A DNA stretch of 64,000 nt from an uncultured Flavobacteriaceae bacterium (GTDB lineage Bacteria > Bacteroidota > Bacteroidia > Flavobacteriales > Flavobacteriaceae), in the NCBI GenBank assembly GCA_947502975.1, contig CANNBV010000005.1, positions 62,001 through 126,000 on the forward strand, written 5' to 3'. Position numbers and translations under genes: made by a program. This document shows positions 7,311 to 16,089 of this stretch, piece after piece. Each line of letters starts with the position of its first letter. The stretch's first letter is position 1. The notes beneath the pieces were generated by a model. It saw only the letters and a list, made by a program, of their open reading frames with translations. It was not told the DNA's origin and ran no database searches.

Positions 7311-7568
7311 CTGAAAACAAGTTTAGAAATACAAAATCTAAAATGTGGTGGGTGTGCAAACACTATAACCAAAAAGGTTTCAGCCTTTAAAACCGTTACT
7401 AATCTTAAAGTTAATAACGAAAAAAACACTGTATCTTTCGATTATACAAATGATGATACATTAAGCAACGTGAAAATGTTGCTAAACAACATAGGATACC
7501 CTGTTTTAGGAGAAAAAAAATGCACTAACAACGAAAGTAAAATCTTTTGTGAGTTGTGCAATTGGTAG
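7311..7568 (+). CDS. Small heavy-metal-associated (HMA) domain protein with extra C-terminal cysteines
   Basis: About 85 aa with a ferredoxin-like HMA domain: LKCGGCANTITKKVSAF carries the CxxC metal-binding loop near the N terminus, and a tail CTNNESKIFCELC adds three cysteines, two as CxxC. No ATG/GTG fits: an upstream TTG at 7290 would overlap the dioxygenase gene, while a CTG at 7311 gives MKTSLEIQNLKCGGC, the normal beginning of such proteins, two bases after the dioxygenase stop. The start is therefore uncertain (7290-7311). It is likely translated with the dioxygenase. It could be a copper/zinc chaperone or a metal or persulfide carrier. Confidence 0.75.
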   Translation: MKTSLEIQNLKCGGCANTITKKVSAFKTVTNLKVNNEKNTVSFDYTNDDTLSNVKMLLNNIGYPVLGEKKCTNNESKIFCELCNW

Positions 7569-7581
7569 GATTAATAGCTAA

Positions 7582-7622
7582 AAAAAGCCTTCAAGTTATA
7601 AATAACCTGAAGGCTTACCTTA
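7582..7622. terminator. Bidirectional terminator between the sulfur locus and clpS
   Basis: Near-perfect 15-bp stem, AAGCCTTCAAGTTAT (7585-7599) with ATAACCTGAAGGCTT (7602-7616). A run of A on the left gives a U-tail on the minus strand; the right side is TACCTTATTTT. It sits between convergent genes. Confidence 0.85.
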
Positions 7623-7637
7623 TTTTATCTGAATCGC

Positions 7638-7913
7638 TTATACAATTTCAGCACTTAAACCAGCTTCTAATAACTTAGAACATCTTGGTTTTAAATCATC
7701 ATATTCTCCTGTTTTAACCGTACATTTTCCTTTGTAATGCACAATTAAAGAGCATTGTTCTGCTTGTTCTGAAGTGTGATCACAAGCATAAATTAATGTA
7801 TCAATAACATGATCAAAAGTATTAACATCATCATTATATAGTACAATTTCATTTTGTTTTAATACTTCCTCTTGGAGTAGTAATTCTTCCGAAAGTTTTT
7901 CCTTTAAACTCAT
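7638..7913 (-). CDS. clpS: ATP-dependent Clp protease adaptor ClpS
   Basis: 91 aa. The core LYNDDVNTFDHVIDTLI is the ClpS signature; the D and N residues at NDDVNTFDHV form the N-degron binding pocket, followed by AEQCSLIVHYKGKCTVKTG. ClpS delivers N-end-rule substrates to ClpAP-type proteases. The ATG at 7913 (MSLKEKL) is chosen; a longer reading from 7973 would run into the end of prmA and adds residues atypical for the family. prmA ends 32 bases upstream on the same strand, and the two are probably cotranscribed. Confidence 0.95.
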   Translation of the reverse strand: MSLKEKLSEELLLQEEVLKQNEIVLYNDDVNTFDHVIDTLIYACDHTSEQAEQCSLIVHYKGKCTVKTGEYDDLKPRCSKLLEAGLSAEIV

Positions 7914-7945
7914 TTTTAATTTGTATTGGGGTGCAATATTTTCTA

Positions 7946-8782
7946 CTAATTTAAAAATTTTAATGACACCCAATTGTTTCGTTGCGATTTTTCTTCAAAT
8001 TTTAACAAAAGTCGCTCACATTCCTCTTGAATCATTGGGATATCATCAGCATAAAATCCGCTTAAAAAAAGCAATCCATTTTTATTCAAACAAGAAACAT
8101 AAGTTTCTAGGTCTTGCATTAAAATATTGCGATTAATGTTAGCGATAATGATGTCATACTTATGATGTCCTAATACAGATGCATCACCTTCAATAACTGT
8201 AATATGCTTACAGTTATTGCGCTCTACATTTTCAAGACTGTTTAGGTAACACCAATTATCGTAGTCTACAGCATCAATGGGTTTAGCTCCTTTTAATTCA
8301 GCTAAAATTGCTAAAACTCCTGTACCACAGCCCATATCTAAAACAGATTTATCTTTAAAATCATTGTTTAAAATATGCTGAATCATCATATGCGTGGTCT
8401 CATGATGTCCAGTACCAAAACTCATTTTGGGTTCTATAACAATATCATATTCTGTATTAAAAGAATCATGAAATGGTGCACGAACTGCACAAACATCATC
8501 TACTACTATAGGATTAAAATTCTTTTCCCACTCTGCATTCCAATTGGTTTGCGCTATGTCTTCGAATGTAAAAGATATCTGAAACTCATCAGAACTTAAA
8601 ATTTGAATATCATTTAAAATATCGTCTCGCCATTCTTCTTTCTGAATATATGCGGTAACACCTTCTTCAGTTTCTACAAAGCTTTCAAACCCTGCGTAAC
8701 CCAATTCCGCAATTAGAATTTCGGTAGCTGGTTGTAATGGTTTTACTTTAAAATAATAGCCTATATATATGATGTTTGACAT
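7946..8782 (-). CDS. prmA: Ribosomal protein L11 methyltransferase PrmA
   Basis: 278 aa. An N-terminal substrate-recruitment domain (about 1-90) precedes a Rossmann-type SAM domain with VLDMGCGTGVLAILAELKGA-type motif I (about 145-165), the acidic VDYD of motif II and ANINRNIL, the post-motif region typical of PrmA. It trimethylates ribosomal protein L11 in the cytosol. The TGHHETTHMM stretch before motif I is also characteristic. In many flavobacteria, as I recall, prmA directly follows tpiA; here about 11.5 kb of other genes lies between. Confidence 0.95.
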   Translation of the reverse strand: MSNIIYIGYYFKVKPLQPATEILIAELGYAGFESFVETEEGVTAYIQKEEWRDDILNDIQILSSDEFQISFTFEDIAQTNWNAEWEKNFNPIVVDDVCAVRAPFHDSFNTEYDIVIEPKMSFGTGHHETTHMMIQHILNNDFKDKSVLDMGCGTGVLAILAELKGAKPIDAVDYDNWCYLNSLENVERNNCKHITVIEGDASVLGHHKYDIIIANINRNILMQDLETYVSCLNKNGLLFLSGFYADDIPMIQEECERLLLKFEEKSQRNNWVSLKFLN

Positions 8783-8824
8783 GTAACGCTTTTAGATTGC
8801 AAAGTTACATGTAATTTTTCCAAA

Positions 8825-10411
8825 TTAATACTTAACCACTTTCAATACAGAGATGATTTTATTTTCAGCCTTTACTTCTACCAAATACACTCCTTTAGGT
8901 TGATAGAACTCTAATTGGATAGATTGAGAGTGAGTATATTCTTTTGAAACTATTTTTTGCCCAAAAATATTAGCTACTTTAATGGTGACATTAGTGTAAT
9001 ACTGCGCTAAATCAATATTAAGTATATCTTGCATGGGATTTGGATAAGCTTTAACATCTGTATAAAAATCATTTGATTCAATTGATAATGTTGGTTCATT
9101 TGCATCATAAATGTAAACTGAGCCTGCCTCTTGCATAAAATTCATACCATTTTCATCTTCATCTTCTGGATAAGCACCTACTATAGCATAGTTACCGCTT
9201 AAGGATACTGAATAGCCAAAATAATCATTGGTCGCTCTATCTGAAGCAGATAAGTTTTGGGCTTGTTTCCAATTATCAGTAACATCTTTTTTGAAAATAT
9301 ATGCTCTTCCGCCTCCCGAGTATGTCATATTATCTTCAGTGAAATTTTTCAAATAAGCACCTATTATAATATTGTTGTTATCTATGGCAACTGAGTAACC
9401 AAATCGATCACCTGAAGCTCTATCAGAAGCTACAATTTTTTGTACTTCATTCCATGTACCATTTCCATCACGTTCAAAAACATAAGCAGCACCACTTTGA
9501 CTATCACCAGTATTAGGAATGTCTTCACCATAGGCTCCAATTACAATTTGATTACCAGAAATTGCAACATCCCATCCAAATACATCTCCTGCTTTTCTAT
9601 CTAAAGCCAGAATCTTTTGCACTTCGTTCCAAGTACCGGTAACATCACGTTCAAAAATATATACAGAACCTGCACTAGACAAGGTATCGCCTCCGATGGC
9701 ATCTTCGTCTTCGCCATAAGATCCTATTATTGCGTAATTACCATCGATAGCCAATGCTGACTGACCAAAATAATCGAACGCAGTTCTATCTGAAGCTACA
9801 ATTTTTTGAACTTCACTCCAGATGCCATTTCCATCACGTTCAAAAAGATAAACCGCCCCAGCATCATCTAAAAAATTATTACCAGAAGCGTCAAAATCAT
9901 GTCGAAATGGACTAACAATAGCGTAGTCTCCATTTAAAGCAATTCCGTATCCGAAGGCATTGAGAGCCTCACGATCTGAAGCAACAATCTTTTGTTCAAA
10001 TTCAAAAAGACCTGAGGTTTGCTTTTTGAAAATATAGACAGCTCCTGCACTCTGAAGGTAATTTGCCCCGTTAGCATCGTAATGTTGCCCCCAGGATCCA
10101 ATAAAAATATAATCACTGTCAATAGCTACAGCTGTACCAAAATGAGCAAATTGATGAGGATCTGGGCTTTCTAATTTTTGTAGCTGTACCCAATTTCCTG
10201 AGCCATCATTTTCATAAACATAAGCGTCTCTAGCTACATTACTCACCAGCACACCTACTACCGCATAATTATCATCAATTGCTACATGTGCTCCAAACTG
10301 TTGTCCTGAGAAACGATCATCTGGAACTATTTTTTGAATTTCTCCCCAACCTTGGGCATTTAATTCAGTCAGTATTAAAAATAATATAGAAAATAGGAGT
10401 AATTTTTTCAT
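8825..10411 (-). CDS. Secreted FG-GAP repeat protein with T9SS type A sorting domain (paralogue 1)
   Basis: 528 aa. A cleavable signal peptide (MKKLLLFSILFLILTELNAQ) is followed by about seven FG-GAP/integrin-like blades of 55-65 aa. Each carries the pattern IVASDR...D.FG..VAI.G.YA.VGA followed by AYVFERDGNGTW. The C-terminal 75 residues (YPNPMQDILNIDL to VLKVVKY) form a Por-secretion/T9SS type A sorting domain. It should be exported across the outer membrane and fold as a beta-propeller at the surface or outside. It follows its paralogue after 10 bases, so they form one unit. The function is unknown. Confidence 0.88.
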   Translation of the reverse strand: MKKLLLFSILFLILTELNAQGWGEIQKIVPDDRFSGQQFGAHVAIDDNYAVVGVLVSNVARDAYVYENDGSGNWVQLQKLESPDPHQFAHFGTAVAIDSDYIFIGSWGQHYDANGANYLQSAGAVYIFKKQTSGLFEFEQKIVASDREALNAFGYGIALNGDYAIVSPFRHDFDASGNNFLDDAGAVYLFERDGNGIWSEVQKIVASDRTAFDYFGQSALAIDGNYAIIGSYGEDEDAIGGDTLSSAGSVYIFERDVTGTWNEVQKILALDRKAGDVFGWDVAISGNQIVIGAYGEDIPNTGDSQSGAAYVFERDGNGTWNEVQKIVASDRASGDRFGYSVAIDNNNIIIGAYLKNFTEDNMTYSGGGRAYIFKKDVTDNWKQAQNLSASDRATNDYFGYSVSLSGNYAIVGAYPEDEDENGMNFMQEAGSVYIYDANEPTLSIESNDFYTDVKAYPNPMQDILNIDLAQYYTNVTIKVANIFGQKIVSKEYTHSQSIQLEFYQPKGVYLVEVKAENKIISVLKVVKY

Positions 10412-10421
10412 AGTTATTATT

Positions 10422-12038
10422 TTATTGTTTGATTATTTTTGCGACTGCAGACTCGCCTTTTCCTGTAGATATTTTAACAAAATAAATACCTGTTTGAGTA
10501 TTAATATCAAGTGTTATTTCCTTTGAAGATTGGAAATGTTGTGTTTTTATTTCCTGACCAAGACGATTAGTAATAGAAACATCTATTTGATTGTAGACCT
10601 TTCCTAAATTAATCGTGAAGTCTCCCTGATTGGGATTTGGAAAAACCGTAACGTCTAAGGAAATAGTGTTATCAACCAAACTTAATGTAGCAAGTGAACT
10701 CAAAGTATTAGGTTCATTAACATCAAAAACATAAGCTGCTCCTGCTATGGCCAATGGATATAAACCCTCGAAATCCTCATCTTGATCATAGGCTCCTACA
10801 AAAGCAAAATCACCACTAACAGCTACATTATATCCAAAATCATCACCAGAATTCACATTAATATCATACATTTCTGCAGTTTGATTCCAAATTCCATTTA
10901 CATCTTTTTCGAACATAAACGCTGCGCCACCAAAACTCACTAAACCTATATCCATTTGATAAGCTCCTACAATCATTTTGTCTCCATCTACATCAATAGA
11001 ATGTCCAAACCTTGATTGATGTTGTAATACATCTGGCGTTATAATCTGTATCTCACTATAAACACCTGTACCGTCACGTTCAAAAACATGTACTGCGCCA
11101 TATTGTGAATTTCCATTGCCTTGAAAATAGTCTTGAGCTACACCGACCATTAACAAATCACCATCTAAAGCTACAGATCGTCCGAACCACTCGCCTTGTT
11201 CTCTGTTGGAATCCACAATTTTTTGGGTTTCGCTCCATAAACCATTAGTATCACGCTCAAAAATATACACTGCCCCAGCACTTGACAGCTCATTTTGCTC
11301 ATTACCATCAAAGTCATGACGAAACGAACCTACTGCAATGGTATTACCCGAAATTGCCAATGCAAAATCTCCAAACTGATCTCGAGCATATCGCTGACTA
11401 GGTACAATCTTTTGCACTTCACTCCAAACACCACTTCCATTACGCTCAAATATATAACAAGCACCTGCATTAATTAAATCTGGTTGTCCTGATAAGCCTT
11501 TAACTTCTCTAGGTGCATTTACGACAGCGTAATTACCACTAATAGCTACAGTTTCTCCCAAAAGTGGCTGAAACGTTTCTCCTCTATCTGAGGATACTAG
11601 TTTCTGCATTTCATTCCATTGACCTGCTCCGTCTTTTTCAAAAATATAAGCAGCCCCACCTGAATCGTAAAACATACCACCACCATTTTCGTCATAATCC
11701 TGGCTTCGCGCTCCAATAATCATAAGATCTCCATCCATATCAACGGATTGTCCAAATCTATCAAACTGCCTAGCATCTGAATTAAATATTTTTTGAGTCT
11801 GTATCCAATTATTAGAAGCATCTTTTTCATACATATATACAGCACCTCTATCACTAGTATTGAAATCCACAGATTTGGCTCCTACAGCAGCAATATCTCC
11901 TTGCACAACCACAGACCAACCAAACTCATCTGCTAAAGCTCTGTCATCTGGTGTTATTTTTTGTGTTTGCCCCCAACCCTGGGCATTTGTATAATTTGAT
12001 ATAACAAGTAATCCAGCAAAAAGTAATAATCGAAACAT
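10422..12038 (-). CDS. Secreted FG-GAP repeat protein with T9SS type A sorting domain (paralogue 2)
   Basis: 538 aa, same architecture as the next gene: signal peptide (MFRLLLFAGLLVISNYTNAQ), then the shared opening GWGQTQKITPDDR, seven or so FG-GAP blades with EKDASNNW/ERDGTG-type loops, and a C-terminal sorting domain (FPNPNQGDFTINLG...AVAKIIKQ). Tandem duplication with divergence is evident. It is the first gene of a unit preceded by the palindrome at 12100-12142, which lies about 60 bases upstream of the ATG. The unit follows a NarL-type regulator gene on the same strand. Confidence 0.88.
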   Translation of the reverse strand: MFRLLLFAGLLVISNYTNAQGWGQTQKITPDDRALADEFGWSVVVQGDIAAVGAKSVDFNTSDRGAVYMYEKDASNNWIQTQKIFNSDARQFDRFGQSVDMDGDLMIIGARSQDYDENGGGMFYDSGGAAYIFEKDGAGQWNEMQKLVSSDRGETFQPLLGETVAISGNYAVVNAPREVKGLSGQPDLINAGACYIFERNGSGVWSEVQKIVPSQRYARDQFGDFALAISGNTIAVGSFRHDFDGNEQNELSSAGAVYIFERDTNGLWSETQKIVDSNREQGEWFGRSVALDGDLLMVGVAQDYFQGNGNSQYGAVHVFERDGTGVYSEIQIITPDVLQHQSRFGHSIDVDGDKMIVGAYQMDIGLVSFGGAAFMFEKDVNGIWNQTAEMYDINVNSGDDFGYNVAVSGDFAFVGAYDQDEDFEGLYPLAIAGAAYVFDVNEPNTLSSLATLSLVDNTISLDVTVFPNPNQGDFTINLGKVYNQIDVSITNRLGQEIKTQHFQSSKEITLDINTQTGIYFVKISTGKGESAVAKIIKQ

Positions 12039-12099
12039 AACAATGTAATTTTATAATTAATAGCTCTTATAAAATTACTATTACAATAGAGATGATAGT

Positions 12100-12142
12100 T
12101 AAGGGCATTCCTTGATTTATAAAAAATCAGGGGATACCCTTA
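12100..12142. promoter_or_regulatory. Long imperfect palindrome, copy 1 (candidate NarL-type operator)
   Basis: Left arm TAAGGGCATTCCTTGATTT and right arm AAATCAGGGGATACCCTTA match at 16 of 19 positions around a 5-base centre. Closely similar elements occur at 15380-15422 and 20248-20289, each 55-65 bases upstream of the first gene of a unit in this block. No U-run follows, so it does not look like a simple terminator. Confidence 0.65.
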
Positions 12143-12210
12143 GAGCAGTTAGTAAAATGTGGAGTTTCTCATTTATTTGAAAATGAAATTGATTCAATTA
12201 TAAAATTAAA

Positions 12211-12239
12211 GAGATTCCTCGACTATGCTTGGAATGACA
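12211..12239 (+). repeat. Short hairpin repeat, family B
   Basis: GAGATTCCTCGACTATGCTTGGAATGACA, between the end of the first regulator gene (12248) and palindrome copy 1. The GATTCC/GGAATG ends pair; it is similar to 5858-5884. Confidence 0.6.
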
Positions 12240-12247
12240 GCAAACTA

Positions 12248-12883
12248 TTAAAGCAATCCATTTTCCATAGCAGTCTTGATGATACCAACACTATTTTTCG
12301 CTCCTAGTTTACTCATAATATTCATGCGATGTGTTTCTACGGTTTTGGGGCTAATGAAAAGTTTTTCTGATATTTCTTGTGTAGTTAATTCTTCGGCAAT
12401 GGCTTCTAAAACTTCTTTTTCTCTTCTAGTTAATTTTACTAAAAGTGAATTTGATGTTTTTTTCCCTATCGATTGACTGAGCAATTTTTTTTCAATATCT
12501 CGTTGTAAATACTGTTCATCATTAAGTACAGCTTTAAATGCTGATAAGAGTTCTAAACGCTCTGTATTTTTTAATAGATACCCATCTGCTCCATTATTAA
12601 GCATACGCTTTATAAATGACACTTCATCGTAATTGGAAATGGCTATTATTTTTAGATTTTTGTTCGTTGCTTTTAGTTGTTTACAGAGGTCTATACCATT
12701 TATGTCTGGAAGGTTAATATCTAACAATAAGATATCAGGATTGTCACTTTTAATATTATCTAATGTTTGTGATCCACTATTATAAAGTCCAACAATATTA
12801 ATTTCTTGAGTTTCAGAAAGCATCGTCTCTATACCTTTCAAAACCATTTGATGATCATCGGTTATAGCAATTTTAGTTATCAT
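12248..12883 (-). CDS. NarL/LuxR-family response regulator (pair 1)
   Basis: 211 aa: a receiver domain (1-120) with acidic pocket ITDDH (Asp9, Asp10), phosphorylatable Asp55 (LLLDINLPD) and the YLLKN lysine, then a LuxR-type helix-turn-helix (about 148-205, LTRREKEVLEAIAEELTTQE...VETHRMNIM). It shares its first bases with the kinase stop (ATGA-type overlap at 12880-12883), so the pair is translationally coupled. A phosphorylated dimer should bind DNA; the palindrome 106 bases downstream of the gene, in front of the FG-GAP genes, is a good candidate site. It is clearly paralogous to the regulator at 15454. Confidence 0.95.
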   Translation of the reverse strand: MITKIAITDDHQMVLKGIETMLSETQEINIVGLYNSGSQTLDNIKSDNPDILLLDINLPDINGIDLCKQLKATNKNLKIIAISNYDEVSFIKRMLNNGADGYLLKNTERLELLSAFKAVLNDEQYLQRDIEKKLLSQSIGKKTSNSLLVKLTRREKEVLEAIAEELTTQEISEKLFISPKTVETHRMNIMSKLGAKNSVGIIKTAMENGLL

Positions 12884-14820
12884 GTTATTTCTCTTGTATT
12901 AATATCTATAACATAGGATGTCCCTTTGTTATCTGAAGTAACATCCAACTTAGCATTAAGATATTTTACTCTAGATTTCACGTTTTGTAGTCCAATACCA
13001 TTATTTGTTTCTTGGTTTATGTCAAATCCCTTCCCATTGTCTTCTATTGTTAGTTGAATAACATCATCTTGATGACTTATTTGCACATCAATTTCTGTGG
13101 CTTCAGCATGTTTTAAACTATTATTTACCAATTCTTGCACAATTCTGAAGATATTTACCTCAATCTTTTTAGAAATAGCAAATGCACTACCAATACTCTG
13201 AAAAGATACAGCTACATTATGAATTGAATTTGTAGTACCACAATAATCTTCTAAAGCCTCTATTAAACTAAAATCTTTCAATGCTGGAGGCACTAAGTTA
13301 TGCGAAATGGCACGTACTTGTTCACACGATTTATCAATCATAGCAACAGCTTCATTAATGACCACATTATTCTTTTCTAATATTGATGTGAGTTTGTATT
13401 TAATAGCAGAAAGATCCACATTAACACCATCATGTAATTCTTGTGCAATACGCAAGCGTTCTTTTTCTTCACCTTCCATAAGTAGTTCTAGGGTTTTGAC
13501 TTGCTGTTCTCGCTTTAGACTTACAATTTCTTGGTCTTTCCTTTTTTGACGTTGTTGATATAAAAACCATGTTAATACAGAGGTCAATAAAAGCGCTATA
13601 ACCAAACCTGTCATAAGCTTAGATTTTGATTGTTGTTTTTCTAATTGTAAATCTTGTTTCTCAATAGCTAATTGCTGTTCTGCAATTTCTTTATCTTTCT
13701 TTTCTGTCTCAAATTTGGTTTGTAATGCATTTAAATTTTCTTTACTTTCCTTATTGAAAATTGAGTCTCTAGCAGTTTCATATAGTAACCTATATTCGTA
13801 AGCTTCTTTAAAGTTTGATTCTTTAGAATAGATTTCAGCTAAAATTTTTGTTGTAATTTTTACTTCTGCCAGAACTTCTTTTTCAGTTGCTAATTTAAGA
13901 GCATCATTCAAATACTTTTTTGCCTTGCTATATTGATTGAGTTTAAAATATGCTTGTCCTATTCCTCTATTCACACTTATAGTTTCCCTAGAATATTCAG
14001 ACTCCAAAAGAATTTTTCTTGCATCTAATAAATATTTAACTCCTTTTTTTGCATCAGATAAAACATATATATTTCCTAAAGACTGAAGAGATCTTCCTAT
14101 TAAGTTTTTATGCTGAATCTTTTGGGCTAGCTCAAGTGCACTTTCTGCATATTTTATAGCATTATTGTAATCTTCTTGCTGATAATACATGTCAGAAATA
14201 TTACTGTCGGTATTTGCAATATCGCGTTCAACATTTTTAGAGACAAATAGTGCTCTAGCATTTGTAAAGTTAGAAATCGCTTTATCATAATTTCCCATAT
14301 CTCCATACAGTATTGCAATACTGTTTAAGGTAGAAGCAGATGCAAATGTATCTTTACGAATTTCAAAAATTGCAAGAATATCTAGATATGTACTTAAACT
14401 TTTTTCTAAGTTTCCAAGATTTCTGTGTATTACACCAACTTGAAACATAGCATACGGTTTCATTAAAGAATCATTCTCAAAGTATTTAATATTCTTTTCT
14501 AAATGCGATAATGCTTTTTTATAATTACCCCCCAATCGTTCTATTATCCCGTAAGCAAAATGATTCTTTGCTTCCAAGTCTTTATGTTTTGAAACTAATG
14601 CGTAGTGCATAGAACTATCTGTGAAAGTTCTCATGAGTTTTAAATCTGATAATCTCTGAGCACTATACGCAGCTGCATCATAATAAATGCCGGCTCTTGC
14701 ACTATCAGATTTTTTTTCTTGTGCTACCTTAAAAATACTATCTGCAAATTTTTTATTTTGAGAATGGCCTAAGGAGAATACTAAAAGGATTAATAGGGTA
14801 ATTTGAAAGTGTTTTAACAT
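12880..14820 (-). CDS. TPR-containing NarX-type sensor histidine kinase (pair 1)
   Basis: 646 aa. After a signal peptide (MLKHFQITLLILLVFSLGHSQ), about nine tetratricopeptide repeats span roughly 25-380 and should lie in the periplasm. A coiled coil (KDKEIAEQQLAIEKQDLQLEKQ region) and one membrane helix (LMTGLVIALLLTSVLTWFLY) lead to a HisKA_3 dimerisation domain with the phospho-acceptor His463 in RIAQELHDGVN and a HATPase with NNSLKHA, EDNGKGFD and NGIGLQNV. It lacks any small-molecule sensor domain; the TPR array probably senses a protein or peptide. A lipoprotein gene lies 33 bases upstream. Confidence 0.93.
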   Translation of the reverse strand: MLKHFQITLLILLVFSLGHSQNKKFADSIFKVAQEKKSDSARAGIYYDAAAYSAQRLSDLKLMRTFTDSSMHYALVSKHKDLEAKNHFAYGIIERLGGNYKKALSHLEKNIKYFENDSLMKPYAMFQVGVIHRNLGNLEKSLSTYLDILAIFEIRKDTFASASTLNSIAILYGDMGNYDKAISNFTNARALFVSKNVERDIANTDSNISDMYYQQEDYNNAIKYAESALELAQKIQHKNLIGRSLQSLGNIYVLSDAKKGVKYLLDARKILLESEYSRETISVNRGIGQAYFKLNQYSKAKKYLNDALKLATEKEVLAEVKITTKILAEIYSKESNFKEAYEYRLLYETARDSIFNKESKENLNALQTKFETEKKDKEIAEQQLAIEKQDLQLEKQQSKSKLMTGLVIALLLTSVLTWFLYQQRQKRKDQEIVSLKREQQVKTLELLMEGEEKERLRIAQELHDGVNVDLSAIKYKLTSILEKNNVVINEAVAMIDKSCEQVRAISHNLVPPALKDFSLIEALEDYCGTTNSIHNVAVSFQSIGSAFAISKKIEVNIFRIVQELVNNSLKHAEATEIDVQISHQDDVIQLTIEDNGKGFDINQETNNGIGLQNVKSRVKYLNAKLDVTSDNKGTSYVIDINTREIT

Positions 14821-14853
14821 AGCAAATTTATAACTTACTTAAAGATAGCACTT

Positions 14854-15324
14854 TTAGTTTGAAATTTTAGTTAAATGTAAAATCTCGGGGGTATTGTTAC
14901 TGTAAAGCTCTTCAAATTGAATTACTGTAGCGTTACCATTTACATTTGTGATAAACCAATCTTCAACCAAGTCACTTAAATCTGCAGCTCCTAGGTTTTC
15001 AATATCATCAAAATCTGTGTAAAGTACCCAAATAGTTTCACCATTGTTATCTTCTTGAAACACCTCTATTGAACTTATTTCTGTAGTACCATTATAGGTT
15101 ACAACTGCACTTTCGTCGTTAGTATTGAATAAAAATTCGTAGCCATTAAATTCTGCTGTACGGGTTTCGTTTTCATCTGAAAAGAAACTAATACGCCATT
15201 TGCCATTTAGTAGTTCTGGTGAAAATTGCTGACTATTGTTTGCTGAATTGTCATCACTATTACTACAGTTAGTTATTAATATAGACAGGAAGAATAGAAT
15301 TGCAATGTTAGAAAACGATTTCAT
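14854..15324 (-). CDS. Small lipoprotein, lipocalin-like, leading the pair-1 two-component operon
   Basis: 156 aa. A lipoprotein signal ends ILITNCSNSDDN, with the lipid-bearing Cys at about residue 20. The mature part begins with a Ser/Asn/Asp linker and continues with NGKWRISFF and several beta strands, reminiscent of lipocalin-like (DUF4923/DUF5004-type) domains, but I cannot assign a family. It precedes the TPR kinase by 33 bases and is itself preceded by palindrome copy 2 (about 55 bases upstream). It could be an input protein for the kinase or an output of the system. Confidence 0.75.
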   Translation of the reverse strand: MKSFSNIAILFFLSILITNCSNSDDNSANNSQQFSPELLNGKWRISFFSDENETRTAEFNGYEFLFNTNDESAVVTYNGTTEISSIEVFQEDNNGETIWVLYTDFDDIENLGAADLSDLVEDWFITNVNGNATVIQFEELYSNNTPEILHLTKISN

Positions 15325-15379
15325 GGTAAGAGGTTTTAAATTTATAATCGCAAGCTATTACATCATATTCGTAAATAGT

Positions 15380-15422
15380 TAAGGGCATTCCTCGATTTAT
15401 AAAAAATCAGTGAATACCCTTA
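15380..15422. promoter_or_regulatory. Long imperfect palindrome, copy 2 (candidate NarL-type operator)
   Basis: Arms TAAGGGCATTCCTCGATTT and AAATCAGTGAATACCCTTA match at 15 of 19 positions, with the same 5-base centre as copy 1. The sequence toward the gene (TAATAGCTTGCGATT on the minus strand) is shared with the region next to copy 3, so the similarity extends into the promoter. Confidence 0.65.
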
Positions 15423-15453
15423 GAAATAAATATAGCAAAGCCTTTGGCTACAA

Positions 15454-16089
15454 TTAGAGCAACTGCTTCTCTAAAGCAATTTTAATAATACCCACACTAT
15501 TTTTTGCACCAAGCTTGCTCATAATATTCATGCGATGTGCCTCTACAGTCTTTACACTTATAAAAAGTTTTTCTGCAATTTGCTGTGTGGTTAACTCTTC
15601 ATAAATGGCTTTTAAAACTTCCGTTTCTCTACGTGTTAATTTTGGTTGAAATGCTGCATTTGTATGTTTACCTAAAGATTGATCTAAAATTTTACGTTGC
15701 ATTTCCTTTTGAAGATAACACTTACCATTATTTACAGTTTCTATGGCTGTGAGTAGTTCTTCTTTATGAGCGTTTTTTAATAAATAGCCATATGCACCAT
15801 TATCTAACATGCGTTTTACAAAGGATACATCTTCATGATTTGTAAGACCAATAATTTTCAAACTTGGGTATAACTTTAAAAGTTGTTTCGTTAAAACAAT
15901 ACCATTAATATCTGGCAGATTAATATCCAAAAAGAGAATATCTGGTACTTTTCGCTCAAATTGTTCTAAGGTAGCTTTAGCAGATTCATGTATCGATAGC
16001 ACCTCAATATTAGGCAACTCCTTTAAAAGTGTTTCTATACCTCTTAATACCACATAGTGGTCGTCTGTTATAGAGACTTTAATTGACAT
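15454..16089 (-). CDS. NarL/LuxR-family response regulator (pair 2)
   Basis: 211 aa, the same length as its paralogue at 12248: receiver pocket ITDDH, phospho-acceptor Asp55 (LFLDINLPDINGI), then the C-terminal LuxR helix-turn-helix (LTRRETEVLKAIYEELTTQQ...VKTVEAHRMNIMSKLGAKNSVGI). The recognition-helix regions of the two regulators are nearly identical, which predicts that they bind the same or overlapping DNA sites. The gene overlaps the end of its kinase gene by 11 bases. Confidence 0.95.
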   Translation of the reverse strand: MSIKVSITDDHYVVLRGIETLLKELPNIEVLSIHESAKATLEQFERKVPDILFLDINLPDINGIVLTKQLLKLYPSLKIIGLTNHEDVSFVKRMLDNGAYGYLLKNAHKEELLTAIETVNNGKCYLQKEMQRKILDQSLGKHTNAAFQPKLTRRETEVLKAIYEELTTQQIAEKLFISVKTVEAHRMNIMSKLGAKNSVGIIKIALEKQLL

